Assembly (NCBI RefSeq): GCF_036785885.1
Contig: NC_092323.1
Location: 13,896,501 to 13,960,500 of the forward strand
Reading direction: 5' to 3'
Length of the DNA: 64,000 bases
From: Coffea arabica
Taxonomy: Eukaryota > Streptophyta > Magnoliopsida > Gentianales > Rubiaceae
The translations under genes and the position numbers were made by a program. The notes beneath the pieces were generated by a model that saw only the letters and a list, made by a program, of their open reading frames with translations, was not told the origin of the DNA and did no database searches. Positions 11,210 through 22,040 of this stretch are shown here, in pieces (positions within the stretch are counted from its first letter, which is position 1; every line of letters begins with the position of its first letter).

Positions 11210-12285
11210 GGACAGTTTCCCAATGCTTTTTAACTTCAAAAACTGTTTGATTCTTTAGCCAAAATTCTCTCTTTCTTTGCGCAAATAAAACTTTGATTAA
11301 GCTAATAAAGCGGTTAATCAAATCAAGTTAGTCAAATACTGTATTTTATTCCCTCCTCCCCTCTAATTTAGGGAGGTTTTTCCTTGTTAAGTTCTGGATA
11401 ATTTTCTCCTAGGCACCATTTTCACAACGGATCTTTCATCCCATTGTGCTACTCTCTATCCCATTTTCATTATATTATTATTTTCTGTCATAAACATTAT
11501 ATTTTAACTCTTTTTTGTTTCTTAATTAAGATCCAATAACTATTAAAAAATAGTAAAAAATAAAAGAAAGTGTGAAAAAGAATAAAAAGGGAGTGAATAA
11601 ACGAAAAATAGTAAGGGCAATTTTGTCTTAAAATATTAAATATGGAGGCAAAATGCTTATTTAATGAGTTCAGAAGGGGTAAAATGTAACCAAGGTAAGG
11701 TTCAAGGGGTTTGGTGCATTTAACCCTTAGGCATCAGTCAATGGAGCTTCCCTGCATGACAGGCAACCGCCTGCATGGAGCTTTCCTGGTCGTGACCTGT
11801 GATGCTAACACATGAATAAAGCCTTCCTTTAGGCATAAGTCAATGGAGAATCTTCTACCCTCATCGAGTCTACTTGTTTGTTCTTAGATATTTTTTTTTA
11901 CGCGGTTTCACAACGCGGAAACTGGAACCCATTTTTGAGCTTTCAAATCATTTGTCTATAATTAAACATATCATGATATCCCCACTTTTATTTAATTAAT
12001 TTCTTTCAAATTTCGGCTAATATAACATAGCTTTAGCTAGATCACCCTCTTTCTTCTTTTAACGCGGTTTAGTGTTTTTTGGCCCCCGCAAAAAGTAGAA
12101 TCTGAGATCTGGTTGTAGTTTATTTCTTTGCTAAGGAAGTAGAAAAATGGCCAATCAGCTTGTCTAGCGTACCGACAATTGGTCAAATCTAAGTAAAAGA
12201 AAAAGGTTCAAGTTACAATTCTCGTTGAAATATCATATTCTTGTTTTCCTTAACACGGTATAGGGGCATCTTTTACCACCTAAAA
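11210..12285. other. Intergenic, no gene seen
   Basis: AT-rich spacer downstream of the second oxidase. A short imperfect direct repeat of 'aggcatcagtcaatggag' type occurs near 11728 and 11832. No gene recognised. Confidence 0.5.
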
Positions 12286-12289
12286 TGAC

Positions 12290-12485
12290 AAGCCTTGGCG
12301 CATGGCCAATAGCCGTTTGGTTTGTTGGTGAAAGTTCAAAGGTTCAAATCTTACTTCTCATCAGTAATTTTTTATGACTTGTCACTTTCAATGGTTTCGT
12401 TGGATGATATTTTCGTATTGGTTAAGTCCCTCCTCCTTCTAGAATAAGATAAAGTAGGTTATAGAAATATTGACAAAAAAAAAAA
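12290..12485 (+). mobile_element. tRNA-derived SINE, probable
   Basis: A pol III B-box-like motif (AGGTTCAAATCTT, near 12341) lies downstream of a weak A-box-like stretch (near 12303-12315). The 3' end reads AGTAGGTTATAGAAATATTG and then a poly(A) tract (about 12474-12485). This end resembles the one of the SINE at 18841-19045. The 5' boundary and target duplication were not resolved. Confidence 0.45.
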
Positions 12486-12501
12486 GAAGAGAAAACTTTA
12501 G

Positions 12502-12645
12502 TTGTGTTTGGATTGCATTTTCCGTCATTTTTCATGGAAAAATTACTGTAGCGATTTAATATATGTGAGGGAAAAAGGTGATAGAGAAATGTGATCACGG
12601 AAAACGACAATATTTTCCGACGGAAACAAGCAATCCAAGCATGAC
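12502..12645. mobile_element. MITE, same family as 35393-35540
   Basis: Termini GTGTTTGGATTGCATTTTCC and, reversed, GCTTGGATTGCTTG face each other. The interior matches the copy at 35393-35540 nearly base for base (ATTACTGTAGCGATTT, GTGATCACGGAAAACGA). Length is about 145 bp with no coding potential. Target duplication is unclear. Confidence 0.65.
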
Positions 12646-13389
12646 CTTTGTTTTGACTGGTACAACTTGAATCAAGGACTGTATAAATATAAAACAATAA
12701 ATATAGACATTGATACAATGATAATAAAAATACAATGAACTTTTACTCTCATTGAAATTTGTGTTAAAAAGCTTTGTCGTATTTTTATATATTATTCTGC
12801 GAATGTCTACGTTTATTGTTCTAATATCTAATATTTGTTATGCCATTGCCTATGCTGTATGGTACAATTACCATTGGCAATTATAGAGATAACTTATCTC
12901 TGAAACTTCTTGTCGGAGTTAAAAAAGAAGTTTGCAGTCAGAAAGTAATTATCAGTAAAAACCGAAAAGTAACGCACCACATAGGATTCTCCGAAAATGT
13001 AAAATCCAAGAAATACATAATTAGGGTTGGTTGGAGATGTACATTACCAAGTCATACCCTTACGAAGTCAAACAGGGGACGTATTCCTCTTGGCAGTGCT
13101 ATTCCACTTACAGACGAGACCAAGTTGGCATGTACAGATTGGCATTGCAACGACCAGATCCGTTTCCCCTGCGGGTGCCGGCGGGGAAAAAAATTTATAA
13201 TTAATAAGAAATATATAATTAATAAAAATATAATCAATAATTTAGTATAAATATATTAATACAGGTAATCAATAATTTACATTAATATAAATATATAATT
13301 ATTAGTATAATTAATAATATTAAATATGTTTTATATGTATATAGGGGACGGAGAAGGGGATGGGACAGGATCTCCTACCCCTTTTTTTT
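12646..13389. other. Intergenic, no gene seen
   Basis: AT-rich spacer. It contains a short GC-rich island (about 13157-13187, 'cccctgcgggtgccggcgg') that resembles the GC-rich motif at 57740-57862 and may belong to the neighbouring element. The 136-aa frame at 12840-13250 has no recognisable features. Confidence 0.45.
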
Positions 13390-13892
13390 AGCGGAAGGTA
13401 AAAATTACGGTTTCAAATTTTCTGTCTCCAAATTAGTCTCTATCCCTTCTGTCCCTTCTTTATATAGCTGTCATGTGTCTTTAATTTTTTGATAACCCAA
13501 ACTCATACAAACCGATAATAATCGGTTAACAAGTTTACTCAAAACCAAAACTTGCAGTCTTTTTCTTCATGCAAACTAGAGTTGAAGAAATTTTGATTAG
13601 GGAACCACCGCTTGATTTATCCAAAGAAAAAAATAGTTTTAAGTTATTGGAACCGCTTGATTTATCCAAAGGCAAAAAAGTTTTGAATTATCTGTTTTAC
13701 TTGGTTTTGAGTAAACTTGTTAATCGATTATTATTGGTTTGTTTGAGTTTGTGTTATCAAAAAATTAGAGACACATGACAACTATATAAAGAAAGGACAG
13801 AAAGGATAGAAACTAATTTGGGGACAGAAAATTCGAAGCCAAAAATTACCCGCATGAACCCCGGGTGAGCACCCTTTTTAATTGCCATCCCT
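13390..13892. mobile_element. Inverted-repeat element, possibly hAT-like
   Basis: About 150 bp at 13391-13545 (TTTCTGTCTCCAAATTAG, AACAAGTTTACTCAAAACC) recurs as reverse complement at about 13705-13855, giving a foldback about 460 bp long. Outside the right arm lies a GC-rich tail ending ATTGCCATCCCT (13881-13892). Reversed, this reads AGGGATGGCAAT, similar to the terminus at 57862. The left terminus was not found, so the element may be longer or truncated on that side. No transposase is encoded. Confidence 0.5.
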
Positions 13893-14000
13893 CTGTCAGG
13901 GGAAATTGGAGGGCAATTTCGTTCTTTTGAACGGTCTTGGTCGTCGTCTGCAACTTGGTCTTGGTCTTAGCTCTCAAGCTATCAACTGCCTCCCTATATA
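13893..14000 (+). promoter_or_regulatory. Proximal promoter and TATA box of the third ascorbate oxidase
   Basis: CTATATA at 13994-14000 and GGAAATTGGAGGGC near 13901 match the promoter of the second oxidase in order and approximate spacing. Homology to that promoter stops at about 13893, exactly where the transposon-like end begins. Confidence 0.6.
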
Positions 14001-14123
14001 TGTAATTGTTTCTTGATCAGCTCAAGAAATTAGCAAGACAAGCTACCGTCCCGAGCTACATTGCTTTAATCAAGACATCAAAACTTGTGGACTGCTTGAA
14101 CTTTTTCAAGAGATCATTGAGAC

Positions 14124-16328
14124 ATGGCGGCTGAGCTTCTCCAATGCAGAAGTTTAGCTAAAAACTTGGTGGGCTTGTGTTTGTTTTTGTGTTTGGCATC
14201 TGCCGCGTTTCCTTCTGTTGAAGCTAAAGTTAGATACCATAAGTGGGAGGTGAAATATGAGTACAAGTCTCCTGATTGCTACAAGAAGTTGGTGATGACC
14301 ATCAATGGAAGAAGTCCAGGACCAACCATCAATGCTCAGCAAGGTGATACTATTATAGTTGAGCTCAAGAACAGCTTGCTACTTGAGAATGTTGCCATCC
14401 ATTGGCATGGAATCAGACAGGTAATCAAGGAGAAAATCTGACATCTTCCTATATTTCTCTGTTCTCAATATTATGGTTTCTTGATGGTACAAGATTTTAA
14501 TATCTATTCCTATTTATTGAGTGCAGCATGGAACACCTTGGTCTGACGGGACAGAAGGGGTGACACAGTGTCCAATTCTCCCAGGAGATACCTTTACATA
14601 CAAGTTCATAGTAGACAGAGTAAGTCCAATGGCTGATATAGTCCCTTGCTTTAATGCTACATGCTTCATTTACCATAGATTTGATCTGATTGGTAAAATA
14701 TGTCACTTTTCTTGCAGCCTGGAACATATTTGTATCATGCACATTATGGTATGCAAAGAGAAGCAGGGCTATATGGAATGATTAAGGTTTCACTTCCTGC
14801 TGGAGAGTCTGAGCCTTTTTCTTATGACTATGACCGCAGCATCATCCTTAATGATTGGTACCACAAGAGTGCTTATGAACAAATGACTGGGCTCAATTCA
14901 ATACCCTTTGGTTGGGTTGGGGAACCTCAGGTAATTAATGCTTTAATTTAGTATTACAGTTGATCAGTTTTATGCATCAAAAAGCTTGAGGCTAATGGTT
15001 TTTCTTCAACATTTTCAGTCAATTTTGATACAAGGCAGAGGAAAATTCAACTGCAGCACACCGGGGATCGAAGCCGGTCTTTGCAATGCGACAAATCCAG
15101 AGTGTTCCCCTTTCTCATTGACAGTTGTTCCTGGCAAAACATACCGGCTGAGGATTGGAAGCTTGACCGGTCTTTCAGCCTTGAGTTTTGAAATAGAGGT
15201 ACAAATTACTACAGTTTCTTACAAATTTTCCTGTTATCAAGAATTGTTGAAGTATCCCTTCACATGCTTTACCAGCTGGACCCAAAATTTTTAATTTCTA
15301 AAAGCTTATCCGCAGAATAAACAATCAAGGCCGACTGCCAAACACTTATTATCATTAAATATTGAATGTAGGGTCACAATATGACTGTTGTTGAAGCTGA
15401 TGGCAACAATGTCGAGCCGTTTGTGGTCCAAAATCTTTTCATCTACTCTGGAGAGACATACTCCGTTCTAATCAAGGCTGATCAAGACCCTTCGCGAAAT
15501 TATTGGGCTAGTGCACATATTGTTAGCAGAAATAGCAATACTACCAATGGATTGGGCATCATCAATTACTATCCAAATCATCCCAGAAGAAATCCCCCCA
15601 CAAGTCCCCCGGTTGGACCTCGATGGAACGATACAGCTCCCAGAATTGCTCAAAGTCAAGCAATCAAAGCTCTCAAAGGCTACATCCATACCCCTCCACA
15701 GACAACAGATAGAGTAATTGTTATGCTCAACACACAAAACAGGATAGATGGTCGTGTCCGTTGGTCTGTCAACAATGTCTCATTTGGCCTTCCTGAGACA
15801 CCTTACCTCATAGCCCTTAAACAAAATTTTCTACATGCTTTCGAGCAAACCCCTCCTCCAGAAGGATACGATGCTGCCAACTACGACATCTATAGTGTTG
15901 CCAAGAATGTAAATGCCACGACAAGCAACTCGATTTATCGGCTCAAGTTCAACTCGACAGTTGATGTAATCTTGCAGAATGCAAACACAATGACTGTGAA
16001 TAACAGTGAAACACATCCTTGGCATCTTCACGGGCATGATTTTTGGGTCCTGGGCTATGGTACAGGCAAGTTTAACATTTCAACTGATCCCAAGAAGTAC
16101 AACCTTGTCAATCCGATAATGAAGAATACAGTGCCTGTTCATCCTTATGGCTGGACTGCATTGAGATTCCGAGCTGACAATCCAGGTGTTTGGCTATTCC
16201 ATTGCCATATTGAATCTCATTTCTTTATGGGAATGGGAGTAGTGTTTGAAGAAGGTGTAGAAAAGGTCGGAAGATTGCCCACATCTATAATGGGATGTGG
16301 TGAAACAAAACGCTTTTACAAACCATAG
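14124..16328 (+). CDS. L-ascorbate oxidase, complete five-exon gene (third copy)
   Basis: Exons: 14124-14420, 14527-14619, 14718-14930, 15019-15198, 15372-16328, giving 579 aa. Splice phases are identical to the copy at 8699. It differs there by an extra Ala after the start Met. The signal peptide ends near VEA/KVRYH. Copper motifs [24 protein letters not shown] and [12 protein letters not shown] are all present, with the axial Met at Cys+10. The secreted enzyme would oxidise apoplastic ascorbate. Exon 5 is about 97-98 percent identical by eye to that of the second copy over its first 820 bases, whereas exon 1 is only about 84 percent. Upstream sequence differs from the second copy beyond 13893, so expression may differ. 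Confidence 0.95.
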
Positions 16329-16973
16329 AGAAAACTATCGACTGTTGGTCCTTGTTTGTAGCACACAAGATTCTTGAATTTTTGTCTTGATTCTTTTTAA
16401 ATGTTTTCCCCATACAAAAGTCTAGGCATTTTTCATTTTTTTTGTACAGTACAAGAACATTTGACTGGCATTTGTCTTCATGTCTTGAAGGACTATTGTA
16501 CTCTTTTAAGTCGAAAACTGTTTGATTCTATAGAAGAATTTCCCTCTTTCTGTAAAGTGTAAACTAAAAGGACATTTCTGTTAAGCTAAAAAGAAATGGT
16601 TAAGCTAATCAAGTATGTCAAAGACTAAATGTATTCTTTCCTTCCCACTGATTTAGAGAGGTTTCATGTCGTTAATCGTACTTGTTCCTATGGATTTAAT
16701 GCCATTTTGCAATCATGTTTTATGATTTAACAGTTTTTACGGCATGCTTAGAAATTTTAGAATTGATCCTTATATCTTTTCTTAACTGTTTAGTCAATTG
16801 ACATATTCAGCAAGAAAAAACTGAAGTAATGCAACATAAATTAATGAAAGTTGACAGATACAAAGTGAGAAAAAATGGGAACCATGCAAGCCAAGTAGCC
16901 ATGCGAAAAGTTGACTTTTGACCCAAAAAAAAAGTAAAAGAAAAAGAAGGTACTCATTAGTATTGATTTTGGA
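16329..16973. other. Intergenic, no gene seen
   Basis: 3' flank of the third oxidase. The first 200 bases still resemble the 3' flank of the second copy in patches. No further gene recognised. Confidence 0.55.
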
Positions 16974-17704
16974 GATAATATCAGAAACCTCTCTTGAGGC
17001 TTTTCCTAATATCACTTGACACCCCTCAAATTCTAAAAATATCACTTATCTCCGCTATTAATTTTAAAAAGACTATATTAATCTTCATTTGGTACATAAT
17101 TCACATATCAAATAAATGGAGCTCAAAAATTAAAAAAAAAAGAAATGAAAGTCACTTTTTTCTCTTTCCCTTTTCTCCAACATTCTCTCTTACTCATTTT
17201 TTGGATGACTATGCAATATTTCATTTGTAAATTATAATAAATTGAATTTTATTTATCTTTTACTTTTGATGATTTATTTATTTTGAGTTGATTTTTATAA
17301 TGATCAATACAATTTTAAAGGTTCAAGCATGAGTTAAGAAGAAGTTGGAAAAAAATATACAGTTGATAAGAAATCAGTTTTTGAGTATATAGAGTTAAAT
17401 TGGTGCAAGTGTATTGTTTTGAAAATATCTTTTTTATTTTTAAAATTTATATTTTTATGGGCTATAAGCGTATAACATTATGATGTAGTAGTACTATTAG
17501 AGATTATTATTTAGGTGATGGTTTTCTTGAAATAGACGAAGTGGTTTAGGGATATTTTTATTTAGCAAGCAAAATGATATTTTAGGATTTTTAAAAATTT
17601 TGTTGTACAAATAACAAAAGTAATGGAGGTAAGTGATATTTTTAAAACCTTAGAGGTGCCAAGTGATATTAAGAGAAACCTTAGGGGATGTTTCTGATAT
17701 TATC
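16974..17704. mobile_element. Foldback element with about 100-bp inverted ends
   Basis: The left end GATAATATCAGAAACCTC through AAAAATATCACTTATCTCC is repeated as reverse complement on the right (GATAATATCAGAAACATC, AAAAATATCACTTACCTCC). The interior is AT-rich and non-coding. No matching target duplication was found next to the ends, so the superfamily is open. The family could be Mutator-like, as for the two elements above. Confidence 0.6.
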
Positions 17705-17879
17705 CAACCCTTGTTGTACTTTGAAACTATATATTTTTAAATATATAATGTGACGAATACTTTTTTTATTTTTGAGGAAATTAGAAGAATAATTTAGTAA
17801 ACAAAGAAGACTCGTATAAAATTATTGCATCAAAATACAAATAAAGAAGTTAGTTCATTTCTTCTTATGTAAATTCAAA

Positions 17880-18400
17880 GCTATCCTACTTTCACAATTT
17901 GCAACTTTTTCATTAGGGAATAGTTAACAAGTTATTGCAAATTTACAATACTAAGATGATGTTATTGAGACTGATTTTGTACTCAGAATTTCGTTAGGCT
18001 CAGGTTGTGAAACCACATTAGCAGCATGGAGTTTTAGTACTTCTTGGATTAATTCAATGCCAAAAGTAATATTTTCAATACTTGTTGGAAACCTTTGAGG
18101 TGAAACCCGAAATAACTTCTTTAAATCAATCATGAATAAATAAGCATAGTTCTCTTTGTTTATATTGAATATCAATTAAAATATTAAGTCACAAATTAAT
18201 TACTTTATAGGTTATATCATTATGTCCATAAGATTTGGAAATTAGAGCACTTCCAAGAGACTCTAAAGTTTCTTTGACATGAGAGATGTTGATAGTTCTG
18301 TAGAATGATGCCACTGCAGAGGGCAGCCATCATTGGAGCTGCTAATTTGACAGATTTCTTCAACCTGGCTTTAAGGAACTAGAGATGTGGTGATACTCTG
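17880..18400 (-). pseudogene. Duplicated 3' fragment of an MIKC* MADS-box gene
   Basis: On the minus strand, 17947-17998 reads NEILSTKSVSITSS, matching the last exon of the MADS gene at 25293-28179 ([15 protein letters not shown]). The intron beside it is also alike: 'cacattagcagca' and 'gatacttcttgat' type blocks at 18014-18070 and 25435-25490. Part of the preceding exon is recognisable at about 18300-18390 through the shared stretches AGCAGCT and 'ctgccctc'. Since intron sequence is retained, this came from DNA duplication, not from an mRNA. The frame is closed soon after the conserved stretch and no MADS domain lies upstream, so it is a non-functional remnant. Confidence 0.65.
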
Positions 18401-18840
18401 TTTCCTTTCCCTTTTTTTTGTGGGAAAAATACATAGAATCTTCTGATGGATAAGGACTCCTAAAACATAGGAAATAGAAAATGTACTATGAGTACCATTG
18501 GCTAGTACGACAATGACAACATAATATTGATCTTCACTATATCACAACCGACAGAAGATTGTCATATAAAAGATGCAAAACGGCCTCTATGTATTGCAGG
18601 CTCTAAATACAACTTATGTGGCAATGTCCTAGGACAGACTTTACATAAGCCACTAGTTTCAAATTTTAGTGTTCACATTACAAGTTAATGCGATCATCCG
18701 AGTAGCTCATGTAGTGTCAAAAAAAGTGAAACAAACTGCAGTTGTTTTTTTGCATGTTTAAAGGTTAAAAGATACAAAAGCTGCTGCAACTTAATCACAT
18801 CAACGGTGAACAAGGAAAATTGAAATATAAGGGGTTAGGC

Positions 18841-19045
18841 AGCTGCTGAGGTAGGCGGGGGGTTCAACCCCCATCTGCAGCAAAAAAAGTTCAAGGGTGG
18901 TGCCATAGCACTCTTCTGGTCTAATCAAGTCTGCATACTTACTAGTCCCTAACACACAAACCTCCTTAGACTCCCCCTCTCCTGTAGATTAATGATAGAA
19001 TAGGTTATACAATTGTGATCGTTGCTGGGGAAAAAAAAAAAAAAG
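18841..19045 (+). mobile_element. tRNA-derived SINE with target duplication
   Basis: A B-box-like GGGGTTCAACCCCC lies near 18858-18871, and the element ends in a poly(A) tract (19031-19044). It is bounded by a 14-bp direct repeat with one mismatch: ATAAGGGGTTAGGC at 18827-18840 and ATAAGGGTTTAGGC at 19046-19059. Short length, pol III box, A-tail and target duplication together support a SINE. Confidence 0.7.
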
Positions 19046-19059
19046 ATAAGGGTTTAGGC

Positions 19060-19865
19060 TGTTTCTATATCTTTATACATAAAGGCTCATATACACAATG
19101 AACATTACGTGTATCACTATGATTTGAAAAAGTAACATTAATTGACTTTAATTGTTGATGTGCCATCTAAAAAATGGAAATATTGGTCAATTTATTTCTA
19201 ATCACGAAAAAGTTTTCAACACTTTTTTCACCGCCCCTGTTTCATTTAGATTCTTTTGATCGTGACATAGTTTAACCACAAGTAGCAAAGAAAATGAAAA
19301 CATGAAAAATTAGGTCCGATATGTGTACAATTTTGCAACTACTAGTATGCTTTGTCTTATATATATATCTAGCCCTTTAATCATGAAAAATGAATGTTCT
19401 TGTTTTTATGGTTTTTTTTTTCTCTTCTTGTGAAAACAAATAACTTACTTGGAGTAATTACCAAGAGAATTTTACACTTAGTTATACTTCTTTCAAACAA
19501 GTTTGACTTTTCACTCATATTTATATAAGGTGTTTTATATGTTAGTTCCCGGTATAACAGTCAATATTTTGTTATTGTTATTTAACACATTATAAGGGAT
19601 TGTCTAATATTCATGATTAATTTTATGATATTTAAGAAATTGTCATGAAGATAACTAATTGAAGTTCTTTCTTGGTACTTTTCTACTTCTTCCACTACAT
19701 ACCAACCGAGCACTTGATCCATTTCTTCTAGAATTGAGGTGAGTATTTTTACTGTGTTGATTTAATGTGGTTAGGAGCTATATAATATGTAGAATTTACA
19801 CATATACTACAAAAGACCAATGTTTTTTTTACTTAAAATTCTTTTTTGTTAACAAATCTTGAATT
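19060..19865. other. Intergenic, no gene seen
   Basis: AT-rich sequence between the SINE and the MADS-like remnant. Nothing recognised. Confidence 0.5.
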
Positions 19866-20140
19866 GCAAATTATAGCGGAGAAATTGCAATTACAAATGG
19901 CTGAAACTAATCTTCGGTAGGTAAACATGAACTGATCATTATGTGAAATTTTTAATTTATGATAAATAAACCGAGAAAGCACTTGATCATTATTTGGAGA
20001 ACATTTTCTCTTTTAACTTGTCATTGTTCAGGAAATATGAGCCACCACTTCACTTGATTACCTATCATGGTGTGAGAAGAATCTTCTCCAAGCTTTGCAA
20101 AAAGTCACTGCTAAAGTGGAATACATTGAGATATTATGAC
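19866..20140 (+). pseudogene. MIKC*-MADS-like keratin-like (K) domain remnant
   Basis: Two exon-like pieces on the plus strand match consecutive exons of the MIKC* gene at 25293-28179. The first (about 19866-19919) reads LQLQMAETNLR, like [13 protein letters not shown]. After an AG acceptor at 20029-20030 the second reads KYEPP, then in another frame CEKNLLQALQKVTAKVEYIE, which fits the pattern EPDP..CEKNL..ALQ.VT of MIKC* proteins. The change of frame between the two parts and the absence of a MADS domain upstream point to a decayed copy. It lies in opposite orientation to the 17880-18400 remnant, so the locus has been duplicated and rearranged more than once. Confidence 0.45.
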
Positions 20141-20204
20141 CATGGAATTTTTTTTTTTTTTTTAAAAAAAAATTGAACCATCTTTTGATTCTTAATCCTG
20201 ACCA

Positions 20205-21375
20205 GAATAGCAATATACTATTGGGAGATGAACCTGTGGAGCCATTCTTGTTCAATTTTAAAGGAAATGAAATCACTTCCACAGAACAACTTGATCTTTC
20301 GATTACTCCATATAGGTAAATTTTACTAGTTTCTTGAACATTTTATAAGTCATAATATGCATTGTTCTACCATGTAATCAACAAATCGTATAATGGAACA
20401 ATTTCAAAATATCGACTTGGATAAACAATTATAGCATTGATTTGTCTAATTCTTCTAAGTTATAAATACTGGTGATTATTTGCCAGAGTTGTTCATGTCC
20501 AATAACACTAAATGTAGTTGATGTGTTACTACCTTTAATTTGTTCATATTTAGCGAAGTGACTTGCATGCTTTTTCATAAAACGAGCTCATTTTTACCTC
20601 TTCAAGTTTCAACAGTTTTCATCTCATCCTTGCTACTTCTTCACAAGTCTCATCATTTTTGTATAATATACTTTTACATTATTATATACACACTATAGAT
20701 TTATGACAAATTAGATTATTGAATCAAACTAAATGGTAACAATGACCTTCACCGATACAAAATTAAACATTTATTTTCATTTTGTCATGAATGCATTCAA
20801 TTGATCTTTGAATTTGCAAAACAGGACCACCTACTAGACCCAATGCTTATAGAGCTGCCACCATCCAACTTAGACCATCCTAAGGTAATAAGCATTGCAT
20901 AAGAACAAATTTTACTTCGAAAAAGTTCCAAATTGTTTATCTAAACGTAACTCTTAACATTTGCATTATGCTTTATTGTTTAAGTATTTTGCATGTAATC
21001 TATCATAACACAAAATTTTGAGATTGTCATCTTCTACTTCAGGCTTTTTCAAATGAGGAAGGTGATATTCTAGTATTGCCAGAAAGAATTTCCTGTGATT
21101 CATTATTTGAGGACAACACTATTAAGGTTAGTGGTTTTATTTAATTATACATATTTTTTGGCCAAAGAAAGAAATGGTTTCTTCGAATGGTTGCTTATCT
21201 ACTTTTAACTTTAGCACATATATGACTGAGGGGTACTTAAATTTTTATGTTGTTATTGAACTAGGATGCTTTAGGAGGTGATGCATCAAGGATTGAAGCA
21301 ATTGAAGACAATGAAATGCTGGAGTCAGGCGACTTACTCATTGATGAGAATTTCAACTTGGATTTTGATAGCTAA
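20205..21375 (+). other. Exon-like segments of unknown gene, possibly continuing the MADS-like remnant
   Basis: Several open segments have plausible splice borders in one direction. About 20207-20314 reads GDEPVEPFLFNFKGNEITS. About 20825-20883 reads LLDPMLIELPPSNLDHPK. 21043-21126 reads EEGDILVLPERISCDSLFED. 21265-21375 reads EAIEDNEMLESGDLLIDENF and ends in a stop at 21373-21375. The protein is acidic and low in complexity, as in C-terminal activation regions of transcription factors. I cannot name the family. It may be the decayed or live 3' part of a gene related to the coiled-coil segment upstream. Confidence 0.35.
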
Positions 21376-21399
21376 CTTGTTTGGCATAATGCCTAGAAA

Positions 21400-22040
21400 T
21401 TTCAAAAATGAACTTGAATTATACATCTTTTCATCTTCTTTCTCGAATTATTTATGTAGACGATTGGACAAAATAGTTAGTTAAGCTTCAGTTTATGTGT
21501 TAAAATACCATACATTGTTAAGACAAATTTTAAGAGTTGGGACAACTTTCAATTAGCTTGACATTCTTAATTATTTTGTGTTTTCTATTGATTTTTTTAA
21601 TGAAATTACATCTAAATTGAAAGGATAGATGATTGGAATTCCATTTGCAAAACAAGGTAAAACGTTATATATATATATATATAAATCTTATTTTTATAAG
21701 AGAACTAAAAGTAGAGTCAGTATATCTTTTATCCATTATTAATGCTTTATTTTACAGTTGGGCAATGGGGAAGACGTACGCAAACTAGCATTAAAAATGG
21801 TAGTTGGAAGTGACCTTAAATTTACAGAAGTTTTGTTCATGCAAGAAATTAATCTTGCCATCCAACGTCATACTAGATAGATATGTACAAATTTGCTGAA
21901 TGCAAAAAAAAATAACCATAAAAAAAATAAACAAGGAAAACTCCCTAATAAATTCAACTCATTTGATCACTCATCCTCCTTGAATCCTTTGGTTTAGCAC
22001 ATTCTCTCTTCTTAATCTTTTTTCGTCGGTCTAGAAAATC
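21400..22040. other. Intergenic or intron, no gene assigned
   Basis: AT-rich stretch with a TA repeat (about 21667-21684). An open segment near 21760-21880 (LGNGEDVRKLALKMVVGSDL) could be an exon, but nothing is recognised. Confidence 0.35.

Noticed and set aside
12840-13250. 136-aa open frame, plus strand
   Set aside because: No domain, no start context, and partly made of AT-rich spacer and transposon-like sequence.
20205-21375. Heat shock factor C-terminus
   Set aside because: The acidic segments superficially suggested an activation domain, but no DNA-binding or oligomerisation domain of that family is visible.
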